Shown piece by piece: positions 54,283-63,110 of a DNA stretch of 64,000 nt (the first letter of the stretch is position 1; each line of letters opens with the position of its first letter). The notes under the pieces are model-generated. The model did not search any database. It was not told where the DNA came from and was given only the letters and a program-made list of their open reading frames with translations. Source of the stretch: Cyanosarcina radialis HA8281-LM2 (GTDB lineage Bacteria; Cyanobacteriota; Cyanobacteriia; Cyanobacteriales; CCAP-1448). The stretch spans positions 248,001-312,000 of the forward strand of contig JAHHHA010000002.1 in NCBI GenBank assembly GCA_019359615.1, given 5' to 3'. The position numbers and the translations under genes were made by a program.

Positions 54283-55579
54283 GGTTCTTTCGGACTTGAA
54301 GTGCTAAAATATTAGCATAAATCTTCATAATTTGGAGTTAAGTTAAGAATGAAAAGAATAATAACAAGACTCCTAAATTTGCCAGAAGTAATAGTAGAAG
54401 CTAGTCGGCAAGAGGGTAAAGTCTTAATTTTATCAGTAAGTCGAACTGGCAAAAGTGCGGTCTGTCCACGATGCGGTCGCCGCTCGGAACATTTACATCA
54501 AAACCAAAAACACTTGGTGAAAGATTTACCAATGGGAGAGCGAGAAGTAATTCTCAACGTAAATCGGCGAAGATTTAAATGTAAAAAATGTCAAAAAACC
54601 TTTAGCGAACAGCTAGATTTTGTAGGAGAAAGAAGAGGATATACGCATCGATACGCGGAGAATATCACTAAACAAGTGATTAATAGTGATGTGAGTAATG
54701 TCGCTAAAAACAATGGCTTAACCGATGAAGAAGTAAGTTCGATGGTTAAGGATGTAGCGAGTCGGGTGATGCCCATAAATGTGAAGAATTTGAAAAGATT
54801 AGGCATTGATGAAATTAGTTTGGTCAAAGGTCAAGGAAAATTTATTGTTGTCCTCGTAGACCTAGACCAAGGAAAGTTAGTAGGATTAGTCAAATCAAGA
54901 AAACAAGTGGTCATCGAAAAAGAATTGAAAAAGTGGGGAGAAGGTGTTCTCGAACAAATAGAAGAGGTCAGCATAGATATGACTGGCAACTATAAATCTT
55001 TAATCGAGAAGATGTGTCCAAACGCACAGGTGACAATAGATAGGTTTCATGTCACCAAGATAGTACATGAAGAGCTAAATCAAGCGAGAATCAATCAAAA
55101 GCAAATTGCTAAAGAGTTAAATATCGAAGCCAGAGAAAAAATTCTCGCTAGTTTAAAAGGCAATAAATATACACTGTTAAAAGCTGAGAGTAAACTAACA
55201 GAACTACAACAAGAGAAGTTGGAAAAAATTCGAGAAGCATCTCCTTTAATAGCAATAATGCACGATTTAAAAGAGAAATTTCATGACTTGTTGGAACAGA
55301 GTGAAGACTTAGGAACAGGAACTTTTGAACTTATTGACTGGTTAAAGAAAGCTGAACCGTACTACGAAAAAAGCGTCAAGACGATTAAACGATGGTTTGG
55401 CTTCATAGTGGGATATTTTGAGAAAAGAACAACCAGTGGGGTAGTAGAAGGAATTAACAATAAGTTGAAATTGATAAAACGAAGTGGATTTGGCTTCAGG
55501 AATTTCCATAATTTTGAAATTAGAGCTTTACTTTCTTGGTACTATCCTATTAGTTTAGCACTGTAGGTACGAAAGAACC
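54283..55579 (+). mobile_element. ISL3-family insertion sequence, apparently intact
   Basis: The terminal inverted repeats are GGTTCTTTCGGACTTGAAGTGC (54283-54304, quoted in part as GGTTCTTTCG) and the complement of GTACGAAAGAACC at 55567-55579. Both ends match well over the first ten bases and again at AGTGC. No 8-bp target duplication is seen (left flank GAAATTAA, right flank AAAAGCTT), consistent with an adjacent deletion during or after insertion. Confidence 0.8.
54349..55566 (+). CDS. ISL3 family transposase
   Basis: This 405-residue protein has the N-terminal zinc motif VCPRCGRRSEHLHQ, a second CKKCQKTFSEQ and an HTH region. The DDE core follows with LGIDEISLVKGQGKF, VSIDMTGNYKSL, TIDRFHVTKIVHEELNQAR (read in parts) and the C-terminal TSGVVEGINNKLKLIKRSGFGFRNF (read in parts), the ISL3 hallmark. 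The reading frame is uninterrupted, so the element may be active. Confidence 0.95.
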   Translation: MKRIITRLLNLPEVIVEASRQEGKVLILSVSRTGKSAVCPRCGRRSEHLHQNQKHLVKDLPMGEREVILNVNRRRFKCKKCQKTFSEQLDFVGERRGYTHRYAENITKQVINSDVSNVAKNNGLTDEEVSSMVKDVASRVMPINVKNLKRLGIDEISLVKGQGKFIVVLVDLDQGKLVGLVKSRKQVVIEKELKKWGEGVLEQIEEVSIDMTGNYKSLIEKMCPNAQVTIDRFHVTKIVHEELNQARINQKQIAKELNIEAREKILASLKGNKYTLLKAESKLTELQQEKLEKIREASPLIAIMHDLKEKFHDLLEQSEDLGTGTFELIDWLKKAEPYYEKSVKTIKRWFGFIVGYFEKRTTSGVVEGINNKLKLIKRSGFGFRNFHNFEIRALLSWYYPISLAL

Positions 55580-56618
55580 AAAAGCTTTAGTAGTTTTAGG
55601 AATTTCTCAAGCAGAGTTTGAAGCAAAAGTAAAAAATAAAGACGGGGAAATATCACATCAAGATGTCGAGATCTTAGGATTAGAGATTATGATTTCTCCC
55701 AAAGGAGAACTGATTAGAGAGCGGCTAGATAAAATCAGCAATCGAGTGGGAGTACCCGTGCAAATTGTGGCCGATAACAGTAGCGATCTGGCAAGCGGCA
55801 TCAAGCTCTATCAGCAAAAACATCCAGCCATAATTTATACTCATGATGTCACTCAGGCCATGGCTTTAATTTTGAAATATGAATTAGAGGCGAATGATAG
55901 ATATCAATCATTTCGGGAAAAATGTCACCGAAGCAAGCAACAACTCAAGCAAACAGAACTCGCTTTTTTATCACCGCCAGCCCAGCGAAGTCAATGCCGT
56001 TACTTGAATATTGAAAAGTTGATATCCTGGGGAAATAAGCTGCTAAACAGTTCGCCATCAACTCTAGCTAAATTAGTGCCAAATCTTACCTCTGTCGAAT
56101 TAGAGCGAAAAATTGCCGAGAAGTTGGGGTGGTTATTTGATTATCAAGTAGAGCTAGGTAAGTGGCAGCAAATGGTAAAATTGACTCGCCAGGTTGAAAC
56201 TCAATTAAAACCTTGGGGAATCGAGCGTCAAAGTCTGGAATATTGCCAGCAAACTGCCTTAGCAAATCTCCCGGATTCTCTGGGAAATTTTCCTCAACGA
56301 GTGGCTGATTAGGTGGCGATTCAGTCGGCGAAAATTCCTGACTCAAGAACTGGACTAGCAACTTCCGATGTCATTGAATCTTTGTTCGGGAAATATAAGA
56401 ACTTTTCTGCACGTTGCCCAGTTCAAGAAATGGGGCAGATGTTACTCACACTTGGCTTATCTACTATGGAACTCAGGGATACTGTAGTCAAAAATGCCCT
56501 GGAAACTACGACGTTTAAAGATGTTGAATCTTGGTTAGCTGAGGTGTTTGGTCAGTCTATGCTCTCAAAAAGGAAGAAATTGTTTGCTGCCGCTGACAGC
56601 AACACAAAAATTGTATGA

Positions 56619-57028
56619 GTTTTTATCGCCAAAAAAGGCACAAAGTCAACACCCTAGTTCAAAACCCCTGCCTCAAAGCTAAAGTCCTCGCTCAGAGGAC
56701 TAATACCAATTCTCATTAATCGCTGGAGACATGGCTGGGCTGGGAGACGCGATGTTAAGTTGACACCAATGCTTGGAAGCCTACCCCACAAGACTGTTCG
56801 CCATGATTTAGACTCGCTATATTAGGGTTAACGGAAATCTCATAACAGAACGGCACGATCGTATGACTGGCAATACTTTTGAGAAAATCATTGATGAGAA
56901 TAATGTTAACTTAAATTATGAGTCATATCCTGAATTTGGTAATTACACAAAAATAGGTGTTAAAGCAAGAGTCAAGAACGTTCAACAATCGCCGTAATAG
57001 CATTAAGTTAGAGCGATCGCTTCCTATA
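56619..57028. other. Repeat-containing gap with a possible small ORF
   Basis: It contains the right end of the older transposon, a CAAAACCCC...AGTCCTCGCTCAGAGGACT repeat (56661-56701), and GGAAGCCTACCCCACAAGA (56775-56793). At 56863-56997 a 44-codon frame reads MTGNTFEKIIDENNVNLNYE then SYPEFGNYTKIGVKARVKN. It has no ribosome-binding site or family match and is left as a low-confidence possibility. Confidence 0.35.
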
Positions 57029-57370
57029 TTAAAAATTAATTCGCCCAGTTGTCAGGAGTCTCAAACCAATGGCAAAAAAAGTAAAAGATAGAAAAAAGTA
57101 CCACAGACTAGTTGGCAGCAAAACTACTTTACCGCTAACAAAAATCAAGATTATACCAAGTCCTACTAATATCCAACCAAAGTTGCCAATCTGACGCGGA
57201 AAAAACCCTAGAGAGACGATGCCAGCGGTGAGAGCCAGAATCGATCCTGTAGCGGAAACATCGCTCCACCAATAGCGAGATACTGCCGTCGTAAACAGGA
57301 TATTTTGACCTAGAAAGTAGACTCCCGCTATTAATAAAGCCAAACCAATAAGTTGGGAGAAAAATCGCAT
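57029..57370 (-). CDS. Hypothetical small membrane protein
   Basis: This 113-residue protein has four hydrophobic helices (LIGLALLIAGVYFLG, ATGSILALTAGIVSLGFF, WILVGLGIILIFVSG, SLWYFFLSFTFFAIGLRLL). I do not recognise a family. ATG 57370 has a strong AGGAGG ribosome-binding site, which supports a real gene. Next to it lies the transposon-scarred region. Confidence 0.7.
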   Translation of the reverse strand: MRFFSQLIGLALLIAGVYFLGQNILFTTAVSRYWWSDVSATGSILALTAGIVSLGFFPRQIGNFGWILVGLGIILIFVSGKVVLLPTSLWYFFLSFTFFAIGLRLLTTGRINF

Positions 57371-57969
57371 TTTTACCTCCTGTTGTATGCGTTCCTCGCT
57401 ACACAGCGCTGTTTTTACTCTTGGGGTTATTCTTAGATCTCATATCTTAATATCCCAGCCTTAACTGAGAACATCGATCGAAGCTTACCATTGTCATCAA
57501 AATGTGACAAATTTACTGCTAGATCTTAATCAAAATATTGTAAACAGCAACCTACTAATTTTTCAATAGCTCAAATGACGCATTTTCGTGAGGTAAATGA
57601 AAACATTCTCAATAATATTGAGAATTTGACCGCAGTTAATGAAAATAAGTTACCGATCGACATTTTGAGAGCAAAAAATATTAAAATAAATTATGAGTGT
57701 AGTTAGCGATCGCGATCGGTAAGGTTGACTGAACCCGTTAGCTAACTGCAAATCGAACGAATTAAATCCAGCGAATTTGCCATTGGCAAATGGATTGGAA
57801 TGCGTTAGGAGGCTTGGCAATCTCGTACTTCCTATCGTTTGCCAGAAATTCAGTAAAGTGTGAGAGTTCAGAATTATTCTGAACTTCTGAACTTCTGAAC
57901 TCCTGTATTCTCTTCGTCAATGGTATGATTGGCAACAACAACCATCTCATTACAAAAGGGTAATAATGT
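57371..57969. other. Gap upstream of gpmI with a palindrome and tandem repeat
   Basis: At 57605-57625 there are arms ATTCTCAATA and TATTGAGAAT around one base, a near-perfect 21-bp palindrome inside a 43-codon frame (57575-57706, MTHFREVNENILNNIENLTA). At 57874-57904 there is tandem GAACTTCT. No RNA gene was recognised. The gpmI promoter must lie in the last part. Confidence 0.5.
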
Positions 57970-59568
57970 ATGGCGCAAGCACCTGTGTTTCCTGTGGTGC
58001 TAGTCATCCTAGACGGCTGGGGCGAGCGAAAAGAAACAGACGGAAACGCCATCGCTGCTGCTGATACACCTGTATTCGATAGTCTGCAAGCAGCTTATCC
58101 CCACACCTCAATCTACACTTCTGGGAAGGCTGTCGGTCTGCCAGAGGGGCAAATGGGGAACTCCGAAGTAGGCCATCTCAACATCGGTGCTGGTAGAGTT
58201 GTCCCCCAGGAACTAGTGCGGATTTCTGATGCTGTAGAAGACGGTTCGCTGCTATCGAATGCCGCCCTGCTGCAAGTATGTCAAGAGACGCGCGATCGTG
58301 GCGGCAAGTTGCACTTAGTCGGTTTGTGTTCGGAAGGGGGAGTGCATTCCCACCTCGATCACCTCTTGGGATTGGTCGATTTAGCTAAATCTAATGACAT
58401 CGGCGATGTCTGCATCCATGCGATTACTGACGGGCGAGATACCAATCCTAAAGATGGAGTAGAAGCAATTAGAAAAATTCAGGCTCATTGCGATCGCTTG
58501 GGCATCGGTAGAATTGTCACTCTTAGCGGTCGCTACTACGCGATGGATCGCGACCATAGATGGGATCGAGTCGAGCAAGCCTATCGAGTGATGACTCAAG
58601 ATGCAGTCGGCAAGCAGCAGCCAGCCGCAGAAGTATTGGAAGATTTTTATGCTGAGGGAGTAACCGACGAATTTATCGTCCCTACGCGGATCGCTCCAGG
58701 AGCGGTATCGCCAGGAGATGGAGTCATATTCTTTAACTTTCGCCCCGATCGAGCCAGAGAACTGAGCTATGCGTTTGTCGATCCCAACTTTCAAGGGTTC
58801 GATCGCCAATTAATTTCACCTCTGAGCTTTCTCACGTTTACGCAGTACGATCCTAGCCTGCCAGTCTTAGTCGCTTTTACCCCACAGAATTTGACTAATA
58901 TTCTGGGAGAAGTGATTTCGCGCCACGGTATGAAGCAGTTTCGCGCCGCCGAAACCGAAAAATATGCTCACGTCACTTACTTTTTCAACGGGGGGCTAGA
59001 AGAGCCATTTCCGGGAGAAGACCGCGAAATGGTTCCCAGTCCCATGGTGGCTACCTATGATAAAGCTCCAGCCATGTCAGCGGCCAAAGTGACAGACGTA
59101 GCGATCGCTGCCATCTCTAAGCAAATTTACTCGCTGGTGGTAATTAACTATGCCAATCCAGATATGGTAGGACATACGGGGATGATGGCCCCGACGATCG
59201 TAGCAATTGAAGAGGTCGATCGCTGTTTGGGCAGACTGTTAGAGAGCATCAACAAGGCTGGAGGAACGGCGATAATCATTGCCGATCATGGCAATGCTGA
59301 ATGTATGATTGATGAGGATGGCAGTCCTTGGACGGCTCACACCACCAATCCAGTACCGTTTATTCTAGTAGAAGGGGAAGGATTAAAAATACCCGGACAC
59401 GGCACCTCAGCAACTTTAAGAGATGACGGCCGCTTATCCGATATCGCACCGACGATTTTGGAAATTCTCAAGCTGCCACAACCAGCAGAAATGAAGGGTC
59501 GATCGATGTTGCTCCCAGTCGAGTTTGACGTGCGAGCCAATCGAACTCCGGTGCGGATTTCTCGATAG
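57970..59568 (+). CDS. gpmI: 2,3-bisphosphoglycerate-independent phosphoglycerate mutase
   Basis: This enzyme interconverts 3- and 2-phosphoglycerate in lower glycolysis using Mn. The 532-residue protein has VVLVILDGWGERKETDGNA (metal Asp), the phospho-acceptor Ser65 in MGNSEVGHLNIGAGR, ITDGRDTNP, FFNFRPDRARELS, NYANPDMVGHTG and IIADHGNAECM, all as in alkaline-phosphatase-superfamily mutases. It is complete in length. secG follows about 260 bp downstream on the same strand, a common cyanobacterial pairing. Confidence 0.98.
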   Translation: MAQAPVFPVVLVILDGWGERKETDGNAIAAADTPVFDSLQAAYPHTSIYTSGKAVGLPEGQMGNSEVGHLNIGAGRVVPQELVRISDAVEDGSLLSNAALLQVCQETRDRGGKLHLVGLCSEGGVHSHLDHLLGLVDLAKSNDIGDVCIHAITDGRDTNPKDGVEAIRKIQAHCDRLGIGRIVTLSGRYYAMDRDHRWDRVEQAYRVMTQDAVGKQQPAAEVLEDFYAEGVTDEFIVPTRIAPGAVSPGDGVIFFNFRPDRARELSYAFVDPNFQGFDRQLISPLSFLTFTQYDPSLPVLVAFTPQNLTNILGEVISRHGMKQFRAAETEKYAHVTYFFNGGLEEPFPGEDREMVPSPMVATYDKAPAMSAAKVTDVAIAAISKQIYSLVVINYANPDMVGHTGMMAPTIVAIEEVDRCLGRLLESINKAGGTAIIIADHGNAECMIDEDGSPWTAHTTNPVPFILVEGEGLKIPGHGTSATLRDDGRLSDIAPTILEILKLPQPAEMKGRSMLLPVEFDVRANRTPVRISR

Positions 59569-59827
59569 ATTGTCATTTGTTATTTGAAGGCAGGCTTTCG
59601 TGTCTACCTCACAAGAATTGTGGCAGATGTCTATTCTGAAATCCTGTTGGCGCAGCCTGCGCTCGGCGCATACTCCTTTGAGGTTAATGGTGTGGCAAGC
59701 CGGGTTTGATTCAATGTTAATGGTATGTGGCAAAGATTACTGGCAAAACCCGCCCCTACAACTGAACTTCTGAACTTCTGAACTTCTGAACTTCTGAACT
59801 CCTGAACTCCTGAACTCCTAACTCACT
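59569..59827. repeat. Repeat-filled gap between gpmI and secG
   Basis: It has GGCAGGCTTTCGTGTCTACC (59588-59607), GTTGGCGCAGCCTGCGCTCG followed by GCGCAT (59648-59673, also found at 61763-61788), and about seven copies of the 8-base unit GAACTTCT/GAACTCCT (59763-59819). Confidence 0.8.
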
Positions 59828-60061
59828 ATGAACGTTAATAGCATCGTGCAAATTATCTGGGCCTTGTCGGCTGTAATTTTAATTGTGGTGGTGTTGCTCC
59901 ACAGCCCCAAAGGTGATGGGATTGGCGGTATTGGCGGACAAGCTCAATTATTTACTAGCACTAAAAGTGCCGAAACCTCTCTCAATCGCTTTACCTGGAC
60001 TTTATGCATCGTTTTTTTGGGTTTAAGCGTAGTTTTAAGCGCAGGTTGGCTGGGGCGATAA
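59828..60061 (+). CDS. secG: Preprotein translocase subunit SecG
   Basis: This 77-residue protein has two transmembrane helices (IVQIIWALSAVILIVVVLL and FTWTLCIVFLGLSVVLSAGW) with the cytosolic loop SPKGDGIGGIGGQAQLFTST typical of SecG. It stabilises the SecYE channel. It belongs in a gpmI-secG unit. A TnpB element starts directly after the stop codon. Confidence 0.93.
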   Translation: MNVNSIVQIIWALSAVILIVVVLLHSPKGDGIGGIGGQAQLFTSTKSAETSLNRFTWTLCIVFLGLSVVLSAGWLGR

Positions 60062-60990
60062 GAGGAAGTCAACAGCATCACCCACGAGGGGATGAGGCTT
60101 GTTCCTAGCCGAAGTTATCGGCTGAAACAATAGGCTGATTGACCGCAGCCCTATGTCTTAGAAAATCATCACGAATATTCATTGAGGCATTGTAGTCAGC
60201 ATGGCACTCAAACCCACACTTATTGCACCGAAAGTCAGCTTGAGTAGGGCGATTTCCTCGTTCGACATGTCCACACTGACTACATTTTTGCGAGGTGTAA
60301 CGTGGGTCAACAAATCCAACTTTTACGCCGTTAGCTTCAGCTTTGTAGATGACAAATACCTGGAATTGAGCAAAGCTCCATCCATGCAGTCTGCGACGTT
60401 GAGCCTTTCTGATTTTGGCTCTGCCACGAATATTTGTCAGGTCTTCAAAAACCAATATTGCACCAGACTCGACAAATTGAACCAAGCACTTAGACAGCAC
60501 ATGGTCGCAATCTTTTCTGAAACGTTTCTGCCTGCCAGAGAGCTTTTTCAGGTGTCTCTTGGCAGACTTCGTGCCTTTAGATTGAAGTCTACGACGCAAC
60601 TCAAACGTTCTATCTTCTACCTGCTTCCAATGACCAGAGCCATATTTGTTCCCGTTGCTATCGACAGCAGGAGTAGCAATGCCCAAGTCAACTCCAACAA
60701 CTTGATTGATTGGCTCGCACTTGGGAGTATCTGTCTCCATGACCACGTGCAACCACCAACGGCCCTTGCGGTCACGCATCAGGTCAGCACTGGTATGCTT
60801 CCATCTCAGGTATTGACGGTAATATTCAGCTACCTCGAAAGACAGTTTAATCCGTCCATCGAGCGCGAGAGCAGATAGCATACTTCATAAATGAGTACCA
60901 ATATCTGCATTTAGTACAAAAGTTAACTCTGGAAGGCGTTATACCCTGCCTCGCCTTCCTCCCCACCCACAAGGGGACGGGGTTTCCAGG
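60062..60990 (-). mobile_element. TnpB-only IS200/IS605-type element
   Basis: Terminal hairpin-like sequences are CATCACCCACGAGGGGATG (60076-60094, right end) and CCCCACCCACAAGGGGACGG (60961-60980, left end), which share CCCAC.AGGGG. No TnpA gene lies inside. It sits between secG and the next gene without disrupting either. The right end after the tnpB stop would hold a guide (omega) RNA if functional. Confidence 0.7.
60105..60881 (-). CDS. tnpB: RNA-guided nuclease TnpB, N-terminally truncated
   Basis: This 258-residue protein keeps the RuvC-like triad Asp65 (VVGVDLGIATP), Glu146 (LVFEDLTNIRG) and Asp229 (HADYNASMNIRDD). The zinc finger has Cys200/203 (KCSQCG) and Cys219/222 (RCNKCG). Intact TnpB is usually about 370-430 residues; the ~130 N-terminal residues (wedge/REC) that bind guide RNA and recognise the target motif are missing. 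The catalytic half is preserved, so cleavage without normal targeting, or no activity, are both possible. Confidence 0.85.
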   Translation of the reverse strand: MLSALALDGRIKLSFEVAEYYRQYLRWKHTSADLMRDRKGRWWLHVVMETDTPKCEPINQVVGVDLGIATPAVDSNGNKYGSGHWKQVEDRTFELRRRLQSKGTKSAKRHLKKLSGRQKRFRKDCDHVLSKCLVQFVESGAILVFEDLTNIRGRAKIRKAQRRRLHGWSFAQFQVFVIYKAEANGVKVGFVDPRYTSQKCSQCGHVERGNRPTQADFRCNKCGFECHADYNASMNIRDDFLRHRAAVNQPIVSADNFG

Positions 60991-61001
60991 CGGAAGACCT
61001 T

Positions 61002-61736
61002 ATGAAGCGCCTGCTGGTAGCCTTTGGTTTAGCTATCTGTACGTTTTTATCGATCGTTTGGTTTCAAGTTCGGATTGCTAATGCCAGCTTGCCAGCGACC
61101 CAAGTTCATCCCCTACCGCCAACCTTAGAGCGATGGCAAGATCCTAGCGCCAGCGGCGATTATTTCTCAGAAATCAAACCTAGCAAAATCGGTTATTTAA
61201 TCTGGTCTGAGTTTCCGATCGCGGTTTACGTCCAACGCCCCGGAATGCCAGTATGGGCATCGGCCAGCGCCCGTCGATTCCAACAATGGGTCGATGCCGT
61301 TTTGCCCGCCATCCAAGAATGGAACCCTTATTTACCGATGGTGGTAGTCGATCGACCGGAGAAAGCCGATATTGCCATTTGGCGATCGCGTCCGCCTTTA
61401 CAAGTTACCCCTGCTGGACCTTATGCCCGCGCGGCTTTAGTCAGCTACGAAATCTATCAGAAGCGATCGAGCAAGCGCCCTGGGGGGATTTTGTCCCACA
61501 AGTATACGATGTTTATCAGTCCTGACTTAAGCTGGCCATACATTCAAGCTGCCGCCCGTCACGAACTAGGCCATGCCTTGGGGATTTGGGGGCACAGTCG
61601 CGTAGAAACAGATGCTTTATATTTTTCTCAAGTCCGCAATCCGCCCGCAATTTCCCCTAGAGACATCAACACGTTGAAGCGAATTTACCAACAGCCAACC
61701 CAGTTGGGATGGCCGATCGCATCAGGTAGTAGGTAA
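61002..61736 (+). CDS. Secreted matrixin-like zinc metalloprotease
   Basis: This 244-residue protein has a signal peptide (LLVAFGLAICTFLSIVWFQV...IANA). The catalytic motif HELGHALGIWGH fits HExxHxxGxxH of metzincins/matrixins (three His zinc ligands, catalytic Glu). A region of about 140 residues before it resembles the matrixin core (PIAVYVQRPG, FQQWVDAVLPAIQEWN, ADIAIWRSRPP). Short length suggests a minimal secreted protease. The substrate is unknown. The gene starts just beyond the left end of the TnpB element. Confidence 0.85.
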   Translation: MKRLLVAFGLAICTFLSIVWFQVRIANASLPATQVHPLPPTLERWQDPSASGDYFSEIKPSKIGYLIWSEFPIAVYVQRPGMPVWASASARRFQQWVDAVLPAIQEWNPYLPMVVVDRPEKADIAIWRSRPPLQVTPAGPYARAALVSYEIYQKRSSKRPGGILSHKYTMFISPDLSWPYIQAAARHELGHALGIWGHSRVETDALYFSQVRNPPAISPRDINTLKRIYQQPTQLGWPIASGSR

Positions 61737-61812
61737 CGTCAGTTTCCAAACTCCGAACTCCGTTGGCGCAGCCTGCGCTCGGCGCATAATCCGAATTCCA
61801 AACTCAGGTTGG

Positions 61813-62160
61813 TTATTCTCTTCTTTCAATTACCAGCGTCAGATGAGCGACTAATGCTCCTAGCGCTCCTACCGCAGCAATGACTGGAAATAGAGCCGCA
61901 CTGACGACACCACCGACTACCCCAACAGTCAGGGGAATTTCGATTAAGATCCGCCCTTCTTCGTTTTTGATGATAATGCGACGAATATTACCTTGATGAA
62001 TTAGTTCTTTGACCTTAGCTACTAGCGCCTCACCCGTGAGGGTAAATTCTTCTACACCCACCTGGGTTGAGGGCTGAGTTGATGGCTCCGATATAGCTCC
62101 TTCATCCCGCTCTCGATCGACGATCGCAGGAGATTCAACTGACTCGCTCTGTGAGTTCAT
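61813..62160 (-). CDS. DUF4342 domain-containing protein
   Basis: After an acidic N-terminal stretch, the DUF4342 domain (EEFTLTGEALVAKVKELIHQ, GNIRRIIIKNEEGRILIEIP) leads to a hydrophobic hairpin (VGVVGGVVSAALFPVIAAVG, ALGALVAHLTLVI). The family is of unknown function and probably membrane-associated. ATG 62160 has GGAGG upstream; a frame starting earlier at TTG would include that site and is rejected. Confidence 0.85.
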   Translation of the reverse strand: MNSQSESVESPAIVDRERDEGAISEPSTQPSTQVGVEEFTLTGEALVAKVKELIHQGNIRRIIIKNEEGRILIEIPLTVGVVGGVVSAALFPVIAAVGALGALVAHLTLVIERRE

Positions 62161-62248
62161 TTTCCTGACCTCCAAGGCTACTAACTCTAGATCCTAAAGG
62201 TCAATTGTGAGGAAATTGCGATCGGGTTGACGCTCAGAATGTTTGTCG

Positions 62249-62992
62249 TTAATCGCGATTGGGTAGCATCGCGGCCATCATCTTTTCGAGCGCTTTGGGA
62301 TCTTCGAGCAACTGGGCTGCCATCGCTTTCGCTTGCTCGCCAGGATAAACATCTTCTATACCATCAATTACGGCTTGTAATGCTTCTCGAGCCACTGTAG
62401 CTGGAGCAACTTTGGGTGGAGGGAAATTTTTGCTCGCTTGAGTATCGACTGTTCCAGGCATCACGCCTACAACTAAAGTCCCTTGTGCTGCCAATTCCGC
62501 CCGAATGCCTTGCGTCATAATTATGCTTGCTGCCTTAGACGCACTGTACGAACCATTCATGGGTAAATTAACTTTACCCAAAATACTCAACATATTGACG
62601 ATCGCGCCGCCTCCATTTTGCTGCAAAACTGGGGCAAAGGCGCGGCACATTGCCAGCGTACCGAAGTAATTTACTTCCATCTCAGAGCGAGCGCCAGACA
62701 AGTCAGCAGCAGAGATAAACCCTTTGAGCAAACCAATGCCAGCATTATTAATTAACAGGGTGACATCTTGACACTTAGCAGCCGCTGCCATCACCGATCG
62801 TTCGTCCGCAATGTCAAGCGAGATGGCCGTAATCCGCTGTGGATCGTTAGCAACGATCGCCGCCAAGGAATCTGGATTTCTGGCACCCGCATAAATCCGA
62901 GGAACTCCTGCGGACCGTAAGCCTTCAATGTAATACTGACCAATTCCACCATTTGCACCTGTCACCAAGGCCACCGCATTTTCTAGCTGCAT
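62249..62992 (-). CDS. Short-chain dehydrogenase/reductase
   Basis: This 247-residue protein has a Rossmann start VALVTGANGGIGQYYIEG (TGxxxGIG), NNAGIGLL, a catalytic Ser region (IVNMLSILGKV) and the YSASK motif. The cofactor is NAD(P). It is divergently transcribed from an HxlR regulator with an inverted repeat between them. The regulator probably controls it, possibly in response to reactive electrophiles or quinones. The substrate is unknown. Confidence 0.9.
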   Translation of the reverse strand: MQLENAVALVTGANGGIGQYYIEGLRSAGVPRIYAGARNPDSLAAIVANDPQRITAISLDIADERSVMAAAAKCQDVTLLINNAGIGLLKGFISAADLSGARSEMEVNYFGTLAMCRAFAPVLQQNGGGAIVNMLSILGKVNLPMNGSYSASKAASIIMTQGIRAELAAQGTLVVGVMPGTVDTQASKNFPPPKVAPATVAREALQAVIDGIEDVYPGEQAKAMAAQLLEDPKALEKMMAAMLPNRD

Positions 62993-63059
62993 TGCTAGCT
63001 CCTTTTGCTGGGATAACTCGTTTAAAGTAGGATAAGCTAACGCTTCTATTTTTGGAATA

Positions 63060-63077
63060 ACTTACTTTTTTGTAAGT
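63060..63077. promoter_or_regulatory. Candidate HxlR operator
   Basis: ACTTAC and GTAAGT, six bases apart, form a perfect inverted repeat in the divergent SDR/HxlR gap. Many HxlR/DUF24 regulators bind sites with similar TAC/GTA-type arms. It fits control of both genes. Confidence 0.65.
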
Positions 63078-63110
63078 GCAATCGATCGAGATCTAGGAGG
63101 AAAAAAGTTG

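Larger units (their letters stand above)
54167..56618 (+). pseudogene. Transposase gene split by ISL3, with internal deletion and premature stop
   Basis: The 5' piece starts at GTG 54167 with AGGAG nine bases upstream and reads SEYKSPVSRLARLFKRGRNN then WKEKALSKQKKVRALEIK, stopping at the ISL3 left end. The 3' piece resumes right after the ISL3 right end as KALVVLGISQAEFEAKV and runs through VADNSSDLASGIKLYQQKHP to an in-frame TAG at 56310-56312. It then continues VAIQSAKIPDSRTGLATSDVIESLFGKYKN (read in two parts) to 56618. The segment normally between these pieces, including the first catalytic Asp region, is missing. The gene is inactive. The family is a DDE transposase of cyanobacterial type; I do not name the IS group. 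Confidence 0.8.
54071..56669 (+). mobile_element. Older transposon, interrupted by an ISL3 element
   Basis: The ends share an inverted repeat: the left end has AAACTAGGCTGTTGACTTTGTG (54080-54101, quoted in part as GCTGTTGACTTTGTG), and the right end has CACAAAGTCAACACCCTAG at 56639-56657. Inside are the two broken halves of one transposase gene with the ISL3 copy between them. A further 18-bp inverted pair (CATTGGTGTCAAGTTAAC at 54033-54050 and its near-complement at 56754-56771) flanks the whole unit. The exact boundary is uncertain because the right end abuts a dispersed repeat. Confidence 0.65.

Noticed and set aside
60201-60878. A 225-codon plus-strand frame opposite tnpB
   Set aside because: The minus-strand TnpB motifs (DLGI, FEDL, CxxC, DYNAS) are unambiguous. 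The opposite frame has no family features.
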